Positions 48,875 to 60,491 of a stretch of DNA of 64,000 nucleotides are shown one piece after another (the stretch's first letter is position 1; the number at the start of each line of letters is the position of its first letter). The translations under genes were made by a program, and so were the position numbers. The notes under the pieces are model-generated. The model saw nothing but the letters and a program-made list of their open reading frames with translations, ran no database searches and was not told the origin of the DNA. Location of the stretch: assembly GCA_905331475.1 (NCBI GenBank), contig CAJNYU010001350.1, positions 1 to 64,000 on the forward strand, read 5' to 3'. This stretch comes from Rotaria socialis (lineage: Eukaryota; Rotifera; Eurotatoria; Philodinida; Philodinidae).

Positions 48875-51151
48875 AATAAGAAGAAGAATAAAATATCAGG
48901 AGAAGAGAAAAAAAGAAAGAACCGGTGATGAATTGAGAAGAAAATCACTATAAACAAAAGAAGTCTGTTTTCTATTCTCAATAACATCTTGTTTTTGTAT
49001 GCACGCATTACTTCTTTCATTTATTTCCGACTTAATGACAAAAAATACACAAGAAAAAAAAATGAAGGTATTTTTGTCTCTTTCCCCTAGTGAAATTATT
49101 TTTTATGTTATGTTTTGTCAATTGTATACGTATCAAGTCGAGATGTGCATATTCTCTCTGAAATGTCCTTTGTCTTCTATTAAACGAAAGCTAATGGTTT
49201 TTTTCGTTCGTTTTCTAAATTTACTTCATCTTTCTGGCTGTATGTCTGTCGTTTATTATCATCTTTAATGTAATCGACAGTCATGTCGCGCTCTTCTTCT
49301 TCCTCTTTCTCTTTTTGTAATAAAAACATAAGAAAATAGTAGATCTTCACATGAAAATATATATGTATGAAAAATTGTGTTCGTTTCATTTAAGATAGCA
49401 AGTGCATTGTTTGTGATCACCATCTATTTACATTCGTATGAGTATATTAATAATGATAAGATCAATATATTCATCAGTGAAATATTATCAACATTTACTA
49501 TGATTTAGTGTTTTATCTGACTTCAATAAAAACAAGTAGGATATTTATAATTTTTATGTAATCAGCTGTCTATTTTAGGACGTAATTGAAAGTGCAATCG
49601 TTTTCTTCTTTAGTTTAGACAAAAGTATTATGAGTACGCCCTTCCTGATATTCAAAAAAAGACGTTCGTATGCTTTCCTCTTTCATGCGACTTTTCTTAA
49701 TCTCGTGAATAGTATCACATAGTGGATTTCTACGCTTAAGAAAAGTTTTCTTTAATCACTTTTATTGTATAATTTTATAGCTAAAACGTACTGCAGATTC
49801 GTGACCTCTAAACTAAACATAAAACCGATTACTTGGTCTACGGATTTTTCAGTAGAAAAAAAAATATAATTGAACTAATAAGCTAGCGGCAAGTTTCTTA
49901 TTAATGAATTTCTTCAGTATATAATTTATTTAAGCACAGATAAACCTAATCATCAGATAGGAAAGGGCGCATCTATATTTGGTGTACATCTTATGAGATA
50001 TCTCTAATTTATTTCAAATATTCTTGAGAAAAATGTTGAATTATTATTAATACGTCATACGAAGAAGAACAGTTTCATTGTTTATTTATTCACTAGGTAG
50101 AAATTTTTTGTATAGAATCTATATTTATTAATGAACCTGAATTTTGCTTTTGCTCTCGCAATTTATGTATAATAAATTACATTCCACATCGAACAAAAGG
50201 CACGATCTAGCTGAATAAATTTCTCTGTGTTTCGTTTCAATGTTAAAATCGATAAAAAGAAGTCGTAATAGCGCCTTGCATTTATGATTGTGTAAGACAA
50301 AAAAATAACATTTCTCATACGAAAAAAAAAACAACATTAATGAGAATTTCTTTTTTTTCTTCTGTGAAGCCTTTCATTTTAATTCAGTTTAATGACATGC
50401 TATTTTTTGCAATTCTTTTGTTTTAGCAGCATTGATATAGATATTTATACTCTTTCTCTTTTCTTCTTTTTCTCATAATGAAATATTTTTTGGTTTGTTC
50501 AAGGAATTTTTTTTCTGTTCTGTCCTACTTTTTTATTCTCATTAAAGTACGATAAACTATAAATGATTCATTCAAGAAAGACGAATATCAGACGTTTGTT
50601 TTTGTACTGAAGAAACGTATGCGCTATTTCAGGGTACTTTTCATCTTTAATAATAAGAAGAAACACAACAGCCGCTAGTCGTGCTACATACTTTCTTTGA
50701 AATGTCATTATTGATTTCCTTACCGAATTCACAATGGAAATTATTTTCAATTAGTACGTAATTTACCACCCTGCATGCAAGACAACAAGCTAAATATAGA
50801 TTTTTCGTTTTTCTTTATCACGCATGTCCTCTTAGACCTCTGTTGTAAAACGAAGAAAACATTTTTTTTGCCATTTAACCTGTCAGCAGATTACATTCAA
50901 CTAGATTTTTTCCTGCCTGTTACCCCTTCCTCTTCTTTTCCTTGTATTTAGTCATTGACATTATGTTTGATAAGGACACTTATCAGTCCAACAGAGTACT
51001 AGCAACTTTAAAGCAGATGAGAAAAAAATAACTTGCTTGATCATTTGTTTCTTTTATGTTTTTAGATTTGTGGAAAATATCGATCTATCCTCAGTTATAT
51101 TCAGGATATTAGTAATAATCAAAACAGCCGTTATTATATTCAAATATTAAA
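48875..51151. other. Intergenic interval before the nuclear receptor gene
   Basis: 2.3 kb of AT-rich sequence without a supported exon. Open frames at 48999-49389 and 50128-50750 are isolated, show no recognised sequence and have no splice context. Confidence 0.5.
48887..48892 (+). terminator. Poly(A) signal of the MEIOC-like gene
   Basis: AATAAA begins 13 bases after the stop codon at 48872-48874. It supports the last exon ending here and implies a very short 3' UTR if used. Confidence 0.45.
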
Positions 51152-53050
51152 ATGTCAACTCGATCTCTTGGTCAATGCTTAGTATGTGATGATGAAGCCG
51201 TTGGTATTAATTTTGCTGTACCAACTTGTGCGCCATGTAAAGCATTTTTTCGTCGAAATGCTGTAAAACTCGGTGTAAGTTTATTCATCCTATATGCTTA
51301 GCCAAAAAAGACATTTTTTCCCTTTTCTATTTAGAGACGTGATTTTATTTGTCAACATGATGGTGACTGCCCGGTAACCTATAAGTCTCGTCGGTTTTGT
51401 AATTGTTGTCGTCTAGCAAAATGTTTTCGCATTGGAATGCAAAAATCGTTGATTCGATCCGAAGCCGAACGCGAAGCAAGAAAACAACTTGTTGAACAAA
51501 ATCGACGAAAACGTTTTCAAACATTACCAAAAAAGAGTCCTGCTTTGGTATGAAGATATTAAACATAAAGTCACCAATAAAGAACAGATTTACCGTAATT
51601 ACAATAATATCAATAGAAAAGATTTAAGATTTATCTAAATCTAGAGTACTGATGTTTTTTATCAGAAGTAACCAGCAGTGCCCAAGGACTGAGAAATAGG
51701 AATTCATAATGCATCGAGGAATTGTCAGTGCTGCTGTGATAATCCCTAGAGGAAACGGGAATCAACTATAGGCTCCCTCGCAGTTCCACCATTCATGAAA
51801 GTTGCGATATTGCTGTTTTAAAAATAATTTTTGCATGAAATCATTGATTCTCACAATTTTTCAAGTGAAAATGAATGTAGGGACAAAAATTATCGTGAAT
51901 ATTCCATACTTTTATCTTTAGCGTGCAAGGAACTGTTGGGGAACTCCTAATCCTCAGCCCTTGGACACCCCTCGAACTGTGAGGGAACCTATAGTTGATT
52001 CCCATTTTCTCTAGGAATTATCACAGCCGCACTGGCAATTCGTCGACACATTAGGAATTCCTATTTCTCAGTCATTGGACACTGCTATATTTAGCTGCAA
52101 GTGTGAATCGTTCAAACCGGAGACAAAAAACTAATTTTGTTTTGCTGCGTCATTTACTTCCCTATTAGTGATATTTCATGAGCAAAAACAAAGCTTTATC
52201 TACCTATTAAAATGCGATGAAACATTGCATGTGTGCATTTTTGCTTTCTGTATAGATTCGTCCATCAAACTTATTAATATTGTCACAAAGTCAACCGCAA
52301 TCTATATCTCCATCGGATCAGACTCTTCTTACAAACATCTGTAGTGCATATGAGCGAACATGTATAGCAGCAAAAGTTGAGCAGTGTCCTTCGTTTCCAA
52401 GTTTAAAACATGCATCTGTGCATACGCTACTCAATGATTATACGGACCGTCAAAAAGCTGTAATTAAATATTTTAAACTTATACCAGAATTCGATCAATT
52501 GTCTATGTGCGATAAAATATGTCTAATTCGAAATCATTTTTGTATAACACTTAGTATAAATGAAGCAACACTTTCTTCTGATATATCACCAAAACTGATG
52601 GATTCAATAACAGTATTGTTCAAGCCGGAAATATCTTCTAATCTTGTTCAATGTATTAAATTATTGCATTCATATAACAGCGATCGTACGCTACTTAAAA
52701 TTCTTCTTATTATTAAAAGTTTATGCAGCGGAATGAATCGACTTACACATGAAGCAGACATGGATCGAAGTTATGATGATACTCTAGCAATATTTGCTGC
52801 GCAAAATATGTATGTTGAACTGTTATGGAGATATATTTTATCACGATTTCCATCGGAATTGTATGCTATTAAATTTTACAATAAACTCATGCGAGATTTA
52901 ATGTTCGTACAACGTGTTTGTTTTATGACAGAATCCTATATAAATAGTTTAACCAATGAAATACAAAAAATGAACCCATTGATTCAAAGTATGTGGCCAG
53001 TACCGAATCCGCCGAGCACTGGAGATATCGATGTTATGAAAATTGACTGA
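51152..53050 (+). CDS. Nuclear receptor with atypical P-box
   Basis: Exons 51152-51274, 51335-51547 and 52256-53050 join at phase 0 to 376 residues. The DNA-binding domain has two intact C4 fingers: C9, C12, C26, C29 and C47, C53, C63, C66. It has the usual FFRR and CRLAKCFRIGM elements. The first finger ends CAPCKAFFRR where most receptors have CEGCKGFFRR, so the DNA-reading P-box is unusual. The ligand-binding domain is recognisable from IKYFKLIPEFDQLSMCDKICLIR (the helix 3-5 signature) but is otherwise divergent. No classical acidic AF-2 helix is obvious at the C-terminus (NPLIQSMWPVP). It probably belongs to a lineage-expanded set of orphan receptors and acts as a nuclear transcription factor. 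Ligand and targets are unknown. The 708-bp second intron contains the foldback element at 51674-52086. Confidence 0.92.
51674..52086. mobile_element. Foldback MITE in a nuclear-receptor intron
   Basis: Arms of about 113 bp (51674-51787 and 51974-52086) are inverted copies with about 85% or better identity by eye. The ends read AGCAGTGCCCAAGGACTGAG and AGCAGTGTCCAATGACTGAG inward. Shared blocks include GAAATAGGAATTC, GCTGTGATAAT, GGGAATCAACTATAGG and CCCTC-CAGTTC. The spacer at about 51926-51967 holds a further partial copy of the arm end. No target duplication was found. The CAGTG ends are reminiscent of hAT elements, but this is weak. There is no coding capacity, and it lies wholly within an intron. 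Confidence 0.8.
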
Positions 53051-54626
53051 CTGTACCGTACAAAACGAAAATGTCTTGGTGAAAACGTTCAAATAAGGAA
53101 TTGAATATTAAAATTCTATTCGTTTCATTTGCAATGATAAATGAAAGAATCGGAAAATTATATAAAATGCCAGTAAATAAAAATTTGTTTTTTTGTTAAT
53201 TACTTATATTTTATTTAAAATCGAATCTTTCTTTCGTTGTTGTGGCAGATTTTTAGAAAGTAAGTTCGCTATTGAAAGTTTCTGTAATGTTTTCTCATTT
53301 GTGAAATTAACTCTGAGTCTTTTATAGATACGTACTTGTTTTTGACATTGTCGCATTCGATGGTCGAAATAAACGTTTTTTAGAATCGATTGCTCATTGA
53401 TTTTAGGAAAGAATATTTGATAATTTCAATATCATCGTCTGAACTATTGAATTGTATTTCATTTGCAATAGATACACCAATATGAATATGACTTGTACTC
53501 AGAATATGAATCTAAAGGTCAAGCGACCTTCATATGCAACCTAAATCCATAATCGAATTATAAGTTTGATCTCTATTTAAGGTATTGTTGCCGGATTTTT
53601 ACAGTGATATTTGTTCAGTAAAGCCGTTCCTACACGAAGATGGTTTTTGAGCGATTTCATATAAGAAATGATTACCTGTTTGTCTACGAATGAAAGCTGG
53701 ATTATTATCCAGAAGATTGAAACTTTGATATCTATTTTTATCGCTTTAAATAAATGTCTACCGTAGGAAATATTTTTTCTCTCGTTTGATAGGCGTATTT
53801 TGTTTTATCTGAGGAAATGAAATTTGTTGGCTGTATCAAGCAGCTAGATTTTCGATTGTGATTGTAGTATAGGGAACTGCAAAAAAAGTTCCTGGACATA
53901 TTTTGATCAAGAACTTTTCGATAAATTTTCATATGTATTATTTTATTCTGAGTAAAAATCTGCAAATCGACTCATTTATTTCGGATTCTCATAACAGAAC
54001 AGATCTGCTTAACTGTTATTTTCAATTTCAGGAATATCGTGCAGATTTCCTGCACACCGAAGTAACAAATATATTTTGCAGATAATTAATCTAATACCGT
54101 CTGAAAGATTCTTGAGCAAACGTAGACCGAACATCTCTCATTTAGAAATTGCGTTTGTCTAATAAGAATCGCGAGCTTTGAGAAAATTTTCTAAGGTCAA
54201 AAACGCAAGTGAAGGAAAATTTCAAGTAACACAAAACATTGACTTTTTATTTTCCTATTTCGGATACATTCACACAAAGATATGTCCACGTTATTGATTG
54301 CGTAAATCATTACTGATAATTTTACAAATATTCAAAGAACGAGTCATTCGTTAAAAAAACAAACGATGTTTTCCTAGAAGTAGAATTCACGTCTACCAGT
54401 GACGAAAAATTGTATCGGATCTAATATTAATTTCATTTTTCTGAATTCAGTGGTAATTGTGATTTCATATGCTTTGAACAAAATGTCTATTTCGAGATTG
54501 TATTTATTTTATGACATCATGATACAATCAAAATTCTAACATAGTTGAGCTCCTCTTCGGGCTACACTCATTTTTCTCTGCCGAAAAAATGTCATAATGC
54601 AAACAATTGGTTTGAATATTTTTGTT
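53051..54626. other. Interval between the convergent nuclear receptor and CMPK2 genes
   Basis: 1.6 kb with no gene seen. Nuclear receptor 3' UTR at the left (poly(A) signal at 53176) and CMPK2 3' UTR at the right. Confidence 0.5.
53176..53181 (+). terminator. Poly(A) signal of the nuclear receptor gene
   Basis: AATAAA 125 bases after the stop codon, followed by a T-rich stretch. Confidence 0.6.
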
Positions 54627-54631
54627 TTATT
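54626..54631 (-). terminator. AATAAA overlapping the CMPK2 stop codon
   Basis: The minus-strand sequence AAATAAAAC contains both the stop codon TAA and a canonical AATAAA. If used for polyadenylation, the mRNA would have an almost absent 3' UTR; a further AATAAA lies near 54507. Confidence 0.35.
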
Positions 54632-55404
54632 TTGACAACAAATTTAAAATTTTATCTGCAGTGACACTCGTTAATGCATTTCCATCAATAGCGTGCAGAT
54701 GAGAACTAGGTATATGATTTCGATAGATAAAATCAAGACGATGACGAAAAGCTTCTTGTGCAGCCAATTGTTTTTCTTCTAATGTCACAGGTATCGATCG
54801 TTGAGCAATACGTCGACAACGTTCTTCTTCATCCAGATAGATATAAACAATAGAAGCTGGTTGAACAAGATACTTAGGCCATGAAATGTTTATTGGATCG
54901 TTTTCGTTTGCTTTTGCTAACTGATAAGCTATTGTCGATGGCCAATATCGATCAAGAATAGTTATTATATCTGGTTGACTTTTTAATTCCAATGAAACAA
55001 TTATATTTCCAAGATTATAAAATGCGCGACGAATCGACTCTGGACGTGAATCAAAATAAGGTCGAAATGGAACCAGTTGATTTGGTGGTGTAGATAGTAA
55101 ACGAGACTTTTGCCCGCGTAAATTTAATTGATGATGCAATTCAATAGCTAACGTCGATTTACCACAACCATCAAGTCCTATAAGACAACGAATATATACG
55201 AGAGCTTTTAATTCACTTCATACCTTCTAAATCAATACACTGCGCTATATATTGATCTTCGTGTAATAGGTTATTTTGAGATTCCAACAGCTTGATTAAT
55301 TGTTGTTCAGTGTTATCTAAGATACTTGAAAATATTTTAATATTAGGAATCAGCAGGTCCTGATTACTACTAATATGAGTGCGAAGTGTCTGTAAAATTT
55401 CCAT
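54627..55404 (-). CDS. CMPK2: UMP-CMP / thymidylate kinase-like protein, CMPK2 type
   Basis: Minus-strand exons 55404-55224 and 55177-54627 join at phase 1 through a 46-bp intron to give 243 residues. The junction recreates the P-loop GLDGCGKST (residues 61-69), so neither exon alone shows it. RRAFYNLGNIIVSLE and the catalytic DRYWPST (from 136) match human CMPK2 (RRAFYSLGNYIV, DRYWHST) closely, as does the WP-L-P segment further on. CMPK2 phosphorylates dUMP, dCMP and related monophosphates in mitochondria. The human protein is about 449 residues; this one lacks most of the N-terminal region, and the first 60 residues do not look like a clear targeting peptide. Upstream exons may be missing from the model. 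The gene converges on the nuclear receptor gene and is followed upstream by another minus-strand gene. Confidence 0.88.
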
Positions 55405-56017
55405 TTTAAAATGCTGCTCTATTTCATACAGGAGATTCTATTCATTAATAATACTGTTGGGTTTTTTCCCAGAACGTTTTCGTTCTGTGATATAAATAAA
55501 ATTGCTATGACGTCAAAGCCGCGTATTGAGTTAGAACGCCGGCTTGATGAATCATATAGCAGAAAAACATCAGCAGAGTGCAAGTTTTCTTTCTCAGTGG
55601 ATAAAATGAATAAAAAAAAACGAATATGATTTATAGAATCCGATCGAGCTATTGATCTGCACAAACACTTGGAATAGTATGCAAGAATATTGTTGTTTTT
55701 TTAGTATTGAAACAGTCTGTTTTTATGAATAAAGTCTACTTGATTATGTATGGGCGTATTGAGATAAATTCTATTTTCTATTTTGCTTTTAGAACAAAGT
55801 ATAAAAATAAAATGTAGCGAATCGTCTATTCTTTACGTCACTAATCACATTCTTTTACATTTTATGCTGTTCAGAATAGACCTTCGAGAAAAAACAAAAC
55901 TAAAATTCGTTTAATCTTTGAGATATTATTGATGCATAAGATAACTTTTGTTGAACCATCATATTTAATTTCGTCTATATTCTAATTTATAAAATAAATT
56001 CTCTCTATAAAAAAAAT

Positions 56018-57547
56018 TTAAAGACACGGTTGACAAAGCCGAGCTATTGTCAATAGACAATCGTTTGAATTTTCGGTTGATTGTTGTAAAATATCTCGAA
56101 TAGCATCAGTAGACAAATGGTATACACCTTGATAATTTATCTAGATTAGAAATTTTCATTAAATGTTTTGCTTTCATGAAGAAAAAATAAATATTTTACT
56201 TTTAGTATAATGTCATTTTCTTTGAGATATTCAGTATCTATCAATGATTCAATAGCTGTAACTTGACAAGTATGTTTGTGTCGTTTGGAACGAACTTTTC
56301 TAAAGTCTGTTCCCACAGAAGATTTTAATAAGGGTCGTCGACCGTTAAGAATTGAATATGGAATTAAATGAGATGAACTTAATTGCACTGTACCTATTGT
56401 CATTGTATAGAGAGAAAGGTTTTTAGGATCATCGACATGATAAGTCGATATTTTATAATAGTCAGGTAACGGCGTTGATTGATCGAATAGATTTGGAATA
56501 ATAAAATTGGTTTCTTGATCTTCATATTCATTGTCACTAACCAATGATATATTATCGTCGGTTCTATTCATATGAACAGTGGATAAAGTTAATTGGTCAA
56601 GTGCAACTGTAAAATCGCTAGGAGAACTTTCATTGTCTAATCGATCAAGTAAATAAAACAATTGACTTATGTCGAATTGTTGAATGGGAGGTGATGGTAA
56701 TTGTCTTTTAATTGTTATATTTGCGTTGGCTTGTTCGCGAGATAAAAGCGAACGTGGAAAATGGCAACGTTGAAAAATTAAACCATTTGTCGAAGTCGAT
56801 TGTAATGAACTTTTAGTTGAATCAGCTGTTATTTCACTGCCATTAGCGCGTCGAGCGATTGGTTTGTATAATGTTTTTCTTATGGAATGATTTGATGACG
56901 ATATCGATGAGTGTCCGGATGATGATTGATGTTCTTCAGTAGTTAAACTAATATTTATTTCACTATCGTCAAAAAATATAGTCGATGATACACTCCGATC
57001 TGTTGTACTCGTTGATGAAGTGTTTGTGAAAGATTTCAACTAGAAGAATTTCATTAGTATATTAACTTTTTCTTTCTTAGTGAATTCTTACTTGTTTTTC
57101 ATGATTTAAATATTGAACTAATTCGTTGGTATTATTTTCAATTTCATTTGTTGTTGTTGTTGTTTGTGAATCGGTTGTAATAGATTCAGTCATATTATTA
57201 GATTTCTTTAATGTTGAGATTTGATTTCGTCGATTATTTTGATTTAATGAACGCAAACGTCGATCGAATTCGTCTAATGTATTATCATCATGATTGAAAT
57301 TTGTTTTATATCTAAGGAATTTACGATATCGATCTATGGTACCATTATCATCGAGTGAGCTGCCATCACTTCTCTTCTGAAGAAGTCCTTGCAGAAATTC
57401 ATTCGCCTTTCGATATGTTTTACTACGACGATCATGTACTTCGACACCAGTTTTCTGCATACCCATTCGAGATGATGCCCATTCATATTTCGCCATAACA
57501 GCACTGTTAAGACGTTGAACATTGGAGAAGTTATCTTCTGCATTCAT
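56018..57547 (-). CDS. Unrecognised protein, 472 residues, three exons
   Basis: Minus-strand exons 57547-57092, 57039-56200 and 56140-56018 join at phase 0 twice, through introns of 52 and 59 bp. The N-terminal part is charged and probably helical: NSAVMAKYEWASSRMG, SKTYRKANEFLQGLL, DRYRKFLRYK and DEFDRRLRSLN. A long Ser/Thr-rich linker follows. The C-terminal part looks folded again, with LIPYSILNGRRPLL, HTCQVTAIESLIDTEYL and, from the last exon, YHLSTDAIRDILQQ, ending in LCQPCL. No signal peptide, membrane helix or catalytic motif was seen. I do not recognise the family. The three-exon model is well supported by phases and codon-like composition. It is probably an intracellular adaptor or scaffold, which is a guess. 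Confidence 0.75.
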
Positions 57548-59501
57548 GTTGGTTTGTGGTTATGTGTAGATTAAAACGAACGATGAAACACACACACAAT
57601 GAGAGAATGCAAAAGTCAAATAAGCAAGGAGACTATAGAACAAGAACAAGAAGAAGAAAAAATAATTATTGGAGAAAATGAGAAAATATTTCAATCAGTA
57701 TGTTAAAAAAAAACGAAAATCAAAGATGACAGAAACGAACATGTTAAATAAACATATGATGACAGTAAAGGTATCGAAACAGATGTCTTACATTTACATT
57801 CGATTTACCTATGAGTACGTGATGTCGATAATGAAGAAAAAAAATATTCAAATAAATAAAAACTCAAAAAAAAGAATATGAAACTTGGTGTTGTTTTACG
57901 ATAAAAAAAAGACCGAGTATTAACAATTGTGTTGATCGATCTGATTATTCATGTGCGTCTGTTTTTCTTCTGAATGAATTAAAATTTTGAAGTGGCTTTT
58001 ACTTTGAGGTAAAACTATTGAAAATATTTGAATCCTTTTTGTTTATGTGATTTTAATGAGCTAGCATAAATTTACTTGTAATCACTGTGCACTGAGTGTT
58101 GTATAGGAACAGGACGCATTATGCAATGGTTTCTATTTACAATATTGAAATTCGTTGAGATAAGAGTATAGTCAATTTATGATGGCGTTTGTCATAAAAT
58201 TTGCAATTGAAAATGAAATTGAAATTATGTAATAGAAACTCTTATTGGTGAATATTGCCATTTACATAAACACAGATATTCTTTAGATACATAATGTTCA
58301 GCATAATAATTTGAAGAGATTCTTAATATTATTTTCTATATTTTATCCGACTATGAAGATGATTGTCTATATTTCTTAGAGGCAAACATAGAGTTGAGCA
58401 CAAAACAGCTTTAAATCTGGTAACATCGAACCCGAAAGCATTACTCGGAAGTTTTATATTTCTAACTGCTAAGCCAACAACTACTACAACAAGATACTAA
58501 ATCAAAAATTGTTGCTGCTGGCTGATATTGTTTATTTCGCTTTCATTTCCTATCTATAGTTAGTGGGTTTCCTTCTTTCTCTTGTGCCCATCATGATGAG
58601 AGAAAAAAATCATTTTCTCGTCACATTTTATATGTAAATGATGAGACGTACTGTTCAAATTATAGCAACTACTTTCTATTGCTGAAAAGGCTAGATATAA
58701 GTTTGCCTACGAATTACAAGCAAGTCATATTCACAGGGAGGAAACGTTTTCTGTAATAATGTGAGAAAAATGGCAGCCTATCAATCTTCATCTTTTGTTT
58801 ACTAGTAGAGTGAGAAAATATAATATAATTATATTATGTTCGGCCTCTCGCAGGGTATAGCATTAAAAACATTTACTAATTTTCTTTCAAATAAGAAATG
58901 CATACTGAATTTCTATGATTTCGGAACTAGAAATAGATTGATATAATATGTAGCATTAGTTATTTCTTCGCATGTAATATGATTAGAAACTTCCTTTACA
59001 TGGTTGCGAAAGACACTTGTTTGGAATATCATATGAAAATAACAGTCTCGGAGAAAGAAAGACATTCGAAGGCAGTAGAATAACAAGCAAATATTAGAAA
59101 TGTTTGATTATTTTTTATTCGAAAGCATCAGCCAGTTATACTTTATAAAAATTTGTCAATAGAATGAAACCTTGGTAGTATGAGAGTAAACAAAGAGAAC
59201 AATGATCGACTTTTCCCCCTTCTATATCTATTATGATCGAGACTACTATTCATGATGATGGCTCCGCCGCTAGTCTCTTAATTAAATCCAGAAAAAATAG
59301 AATATTAAATGCCACCCGAAAGTCACATTTGTTTTTTCTCTTCTATTGCATAGAATTTACATAAAATCTTTCGTAAAATAATCAATTAGTTTTTCCATTA
59401 ATATCAAAAATGCAGATGACTGTAAAAGAAATTGTTTCATTATCAGTTGAACCAATCGAACTTGTACATGTAAAAACCGATGTCTATTTGGGCAAACACC
59501 A
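57548..59501. other. Interval between the unrecognised gene and the GPCR gene
   Basis: The two genes diverge, so the 2-kb interval should carry both promoters. An open frame at 57669-57881 is Lys/Met-rich and composition-driven. No exon was supported. Confidence 0.5.
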
Positions 59502-60491
59502 ATGAATAACAGTACGTCATCTATTTGCTTATCAAATAAGACGGAAACCGATGTGCTTGTGTGGCAAATTGGTGCTTTACTATTTCCTATTGTTGGTATA
59601 CCGGGCCATCTACTTATGATAATCACAATGTTAATGTCCAATCGACGACGCCGTCAACCAACATCGTTGTATTTCATCTTTATTTCTCTTACTGAAACAA
59701 TTTATTTATTATTCATATTTTGGGATTGGCTTGATGCTGTCAATTTAGTACGAGATCCACGTCAAGTACTTGACTGTGGATTTTTTTATCCATTTGTCCG
59801 TGGTACGGGATTTGTCTCGCTTATATTATTTGTTCAATTAAATATCGATCGAATTTGTATGATTTCAAAACCACAAAAAACATATTCGTATCTAACACGT
59901 AAACGAATTCTAGTAAAAATAATATTAGCATTTAGTACATTATTATTATTCATTTTTCATTATCGTTTCTCTCTTCATTATGATTCGACAGCATTTATTA
60001 TATATGGGCAATCATGCCGTGTATATAAATATGCACACAGATGGTATTATTCTATATGGCCCTATATACATTTAATTTGTCGTTTAACGCCATGTGTTAT
60101 TCTGATTTATTGTGCAGTATATATTTTTTATAATCGTTACGATGAAAATAATGATCGAAAAACTTCATCGCATCGACAGCAACAGAAATTTTCCTTAGTA
60201 CTTGTTGTTGTTGGTATATATACGTTAACAGCTCTTATACCAATAACTATTCTACAAATATTTAATCAAGCAATGGGGAAATATGAATTCGAATGTTTTT
60301 CATGTCATTGTATAGAAAATAATATTCAAGCAAAAAATTGGAAATTATTAAATGCGTTATGTATTATGTGGGAAACTTCGATTTACATGAGTAAATTTTA
60401 TATTAAATATTTATTTTCGTCGGATTTTCGTTATGATGTTAAACAAGTAATGTTTTATCGGAATACAACTGAAACTACGAATAGAACTTGA
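59502..60491 (+). CDS. Class A-like orphan GPCR, single exon
   Basis: An uninterrupted 329-residue frame with seven hydrophobic segments. The extracellular N-terminus has two N-glycosylation sites (NNST, SNKT). Transmembrane helix 1 contains GIPGHLLMIITMLM. The TM3-ECL2 disulfide pair is present (C in VLDCGFFYPF and in GQSCRVY). The DRY position reads IDRI. TM6 (LVVVGIYTLTALIPITIL) lacks the usual CWxP. TM7 (ETSIYMSKFYIKYLFSSDFR) lacks NPxxY, although the following helix-8-like segment is present. It is therefore a divergent rhodopsin-like receptor, of the kind found in large intronless lineage-specific sets, with weak resemblance to peptide receptors. The ligand cannot be inferred. The first ATG of the frame was used. 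Confidence 0.85.
   Translation: MNNSTSSICLSNKTETDVLVWQIGALLFPIVGIPGHLLMIITMLMSNRRRRQPTSLYFIFISLTETIYLLFIFWDWLDAVNLVRDPRQVLDCGFFYPFVRGTGFVSLILFVQLNIDRICMISKPQKTYSYLTRKRILVKIILAFSTLLLFIFHYRFSLHYDSTAFIIYGQSCRVYKYAHRWYYSIWPYIHLICRLTPCVILIYCAVYIFYNRYDENNDRKTSSHRQQQKFSLVLVVVGIYTLTALIPITILQIFNQAMGKYEFECFSCHCIENNIQAKNWKLLNALCIMWETSIYMSKFYIKYLFSSDFRYDVKQVMFYRNTTETTNRT

Noticed and set aside
57669-57881. Lys/Met-rich 70-codon frame
   Set aside because: Composition-driven; no motif and lies in the probable promoter region between divergent genes.
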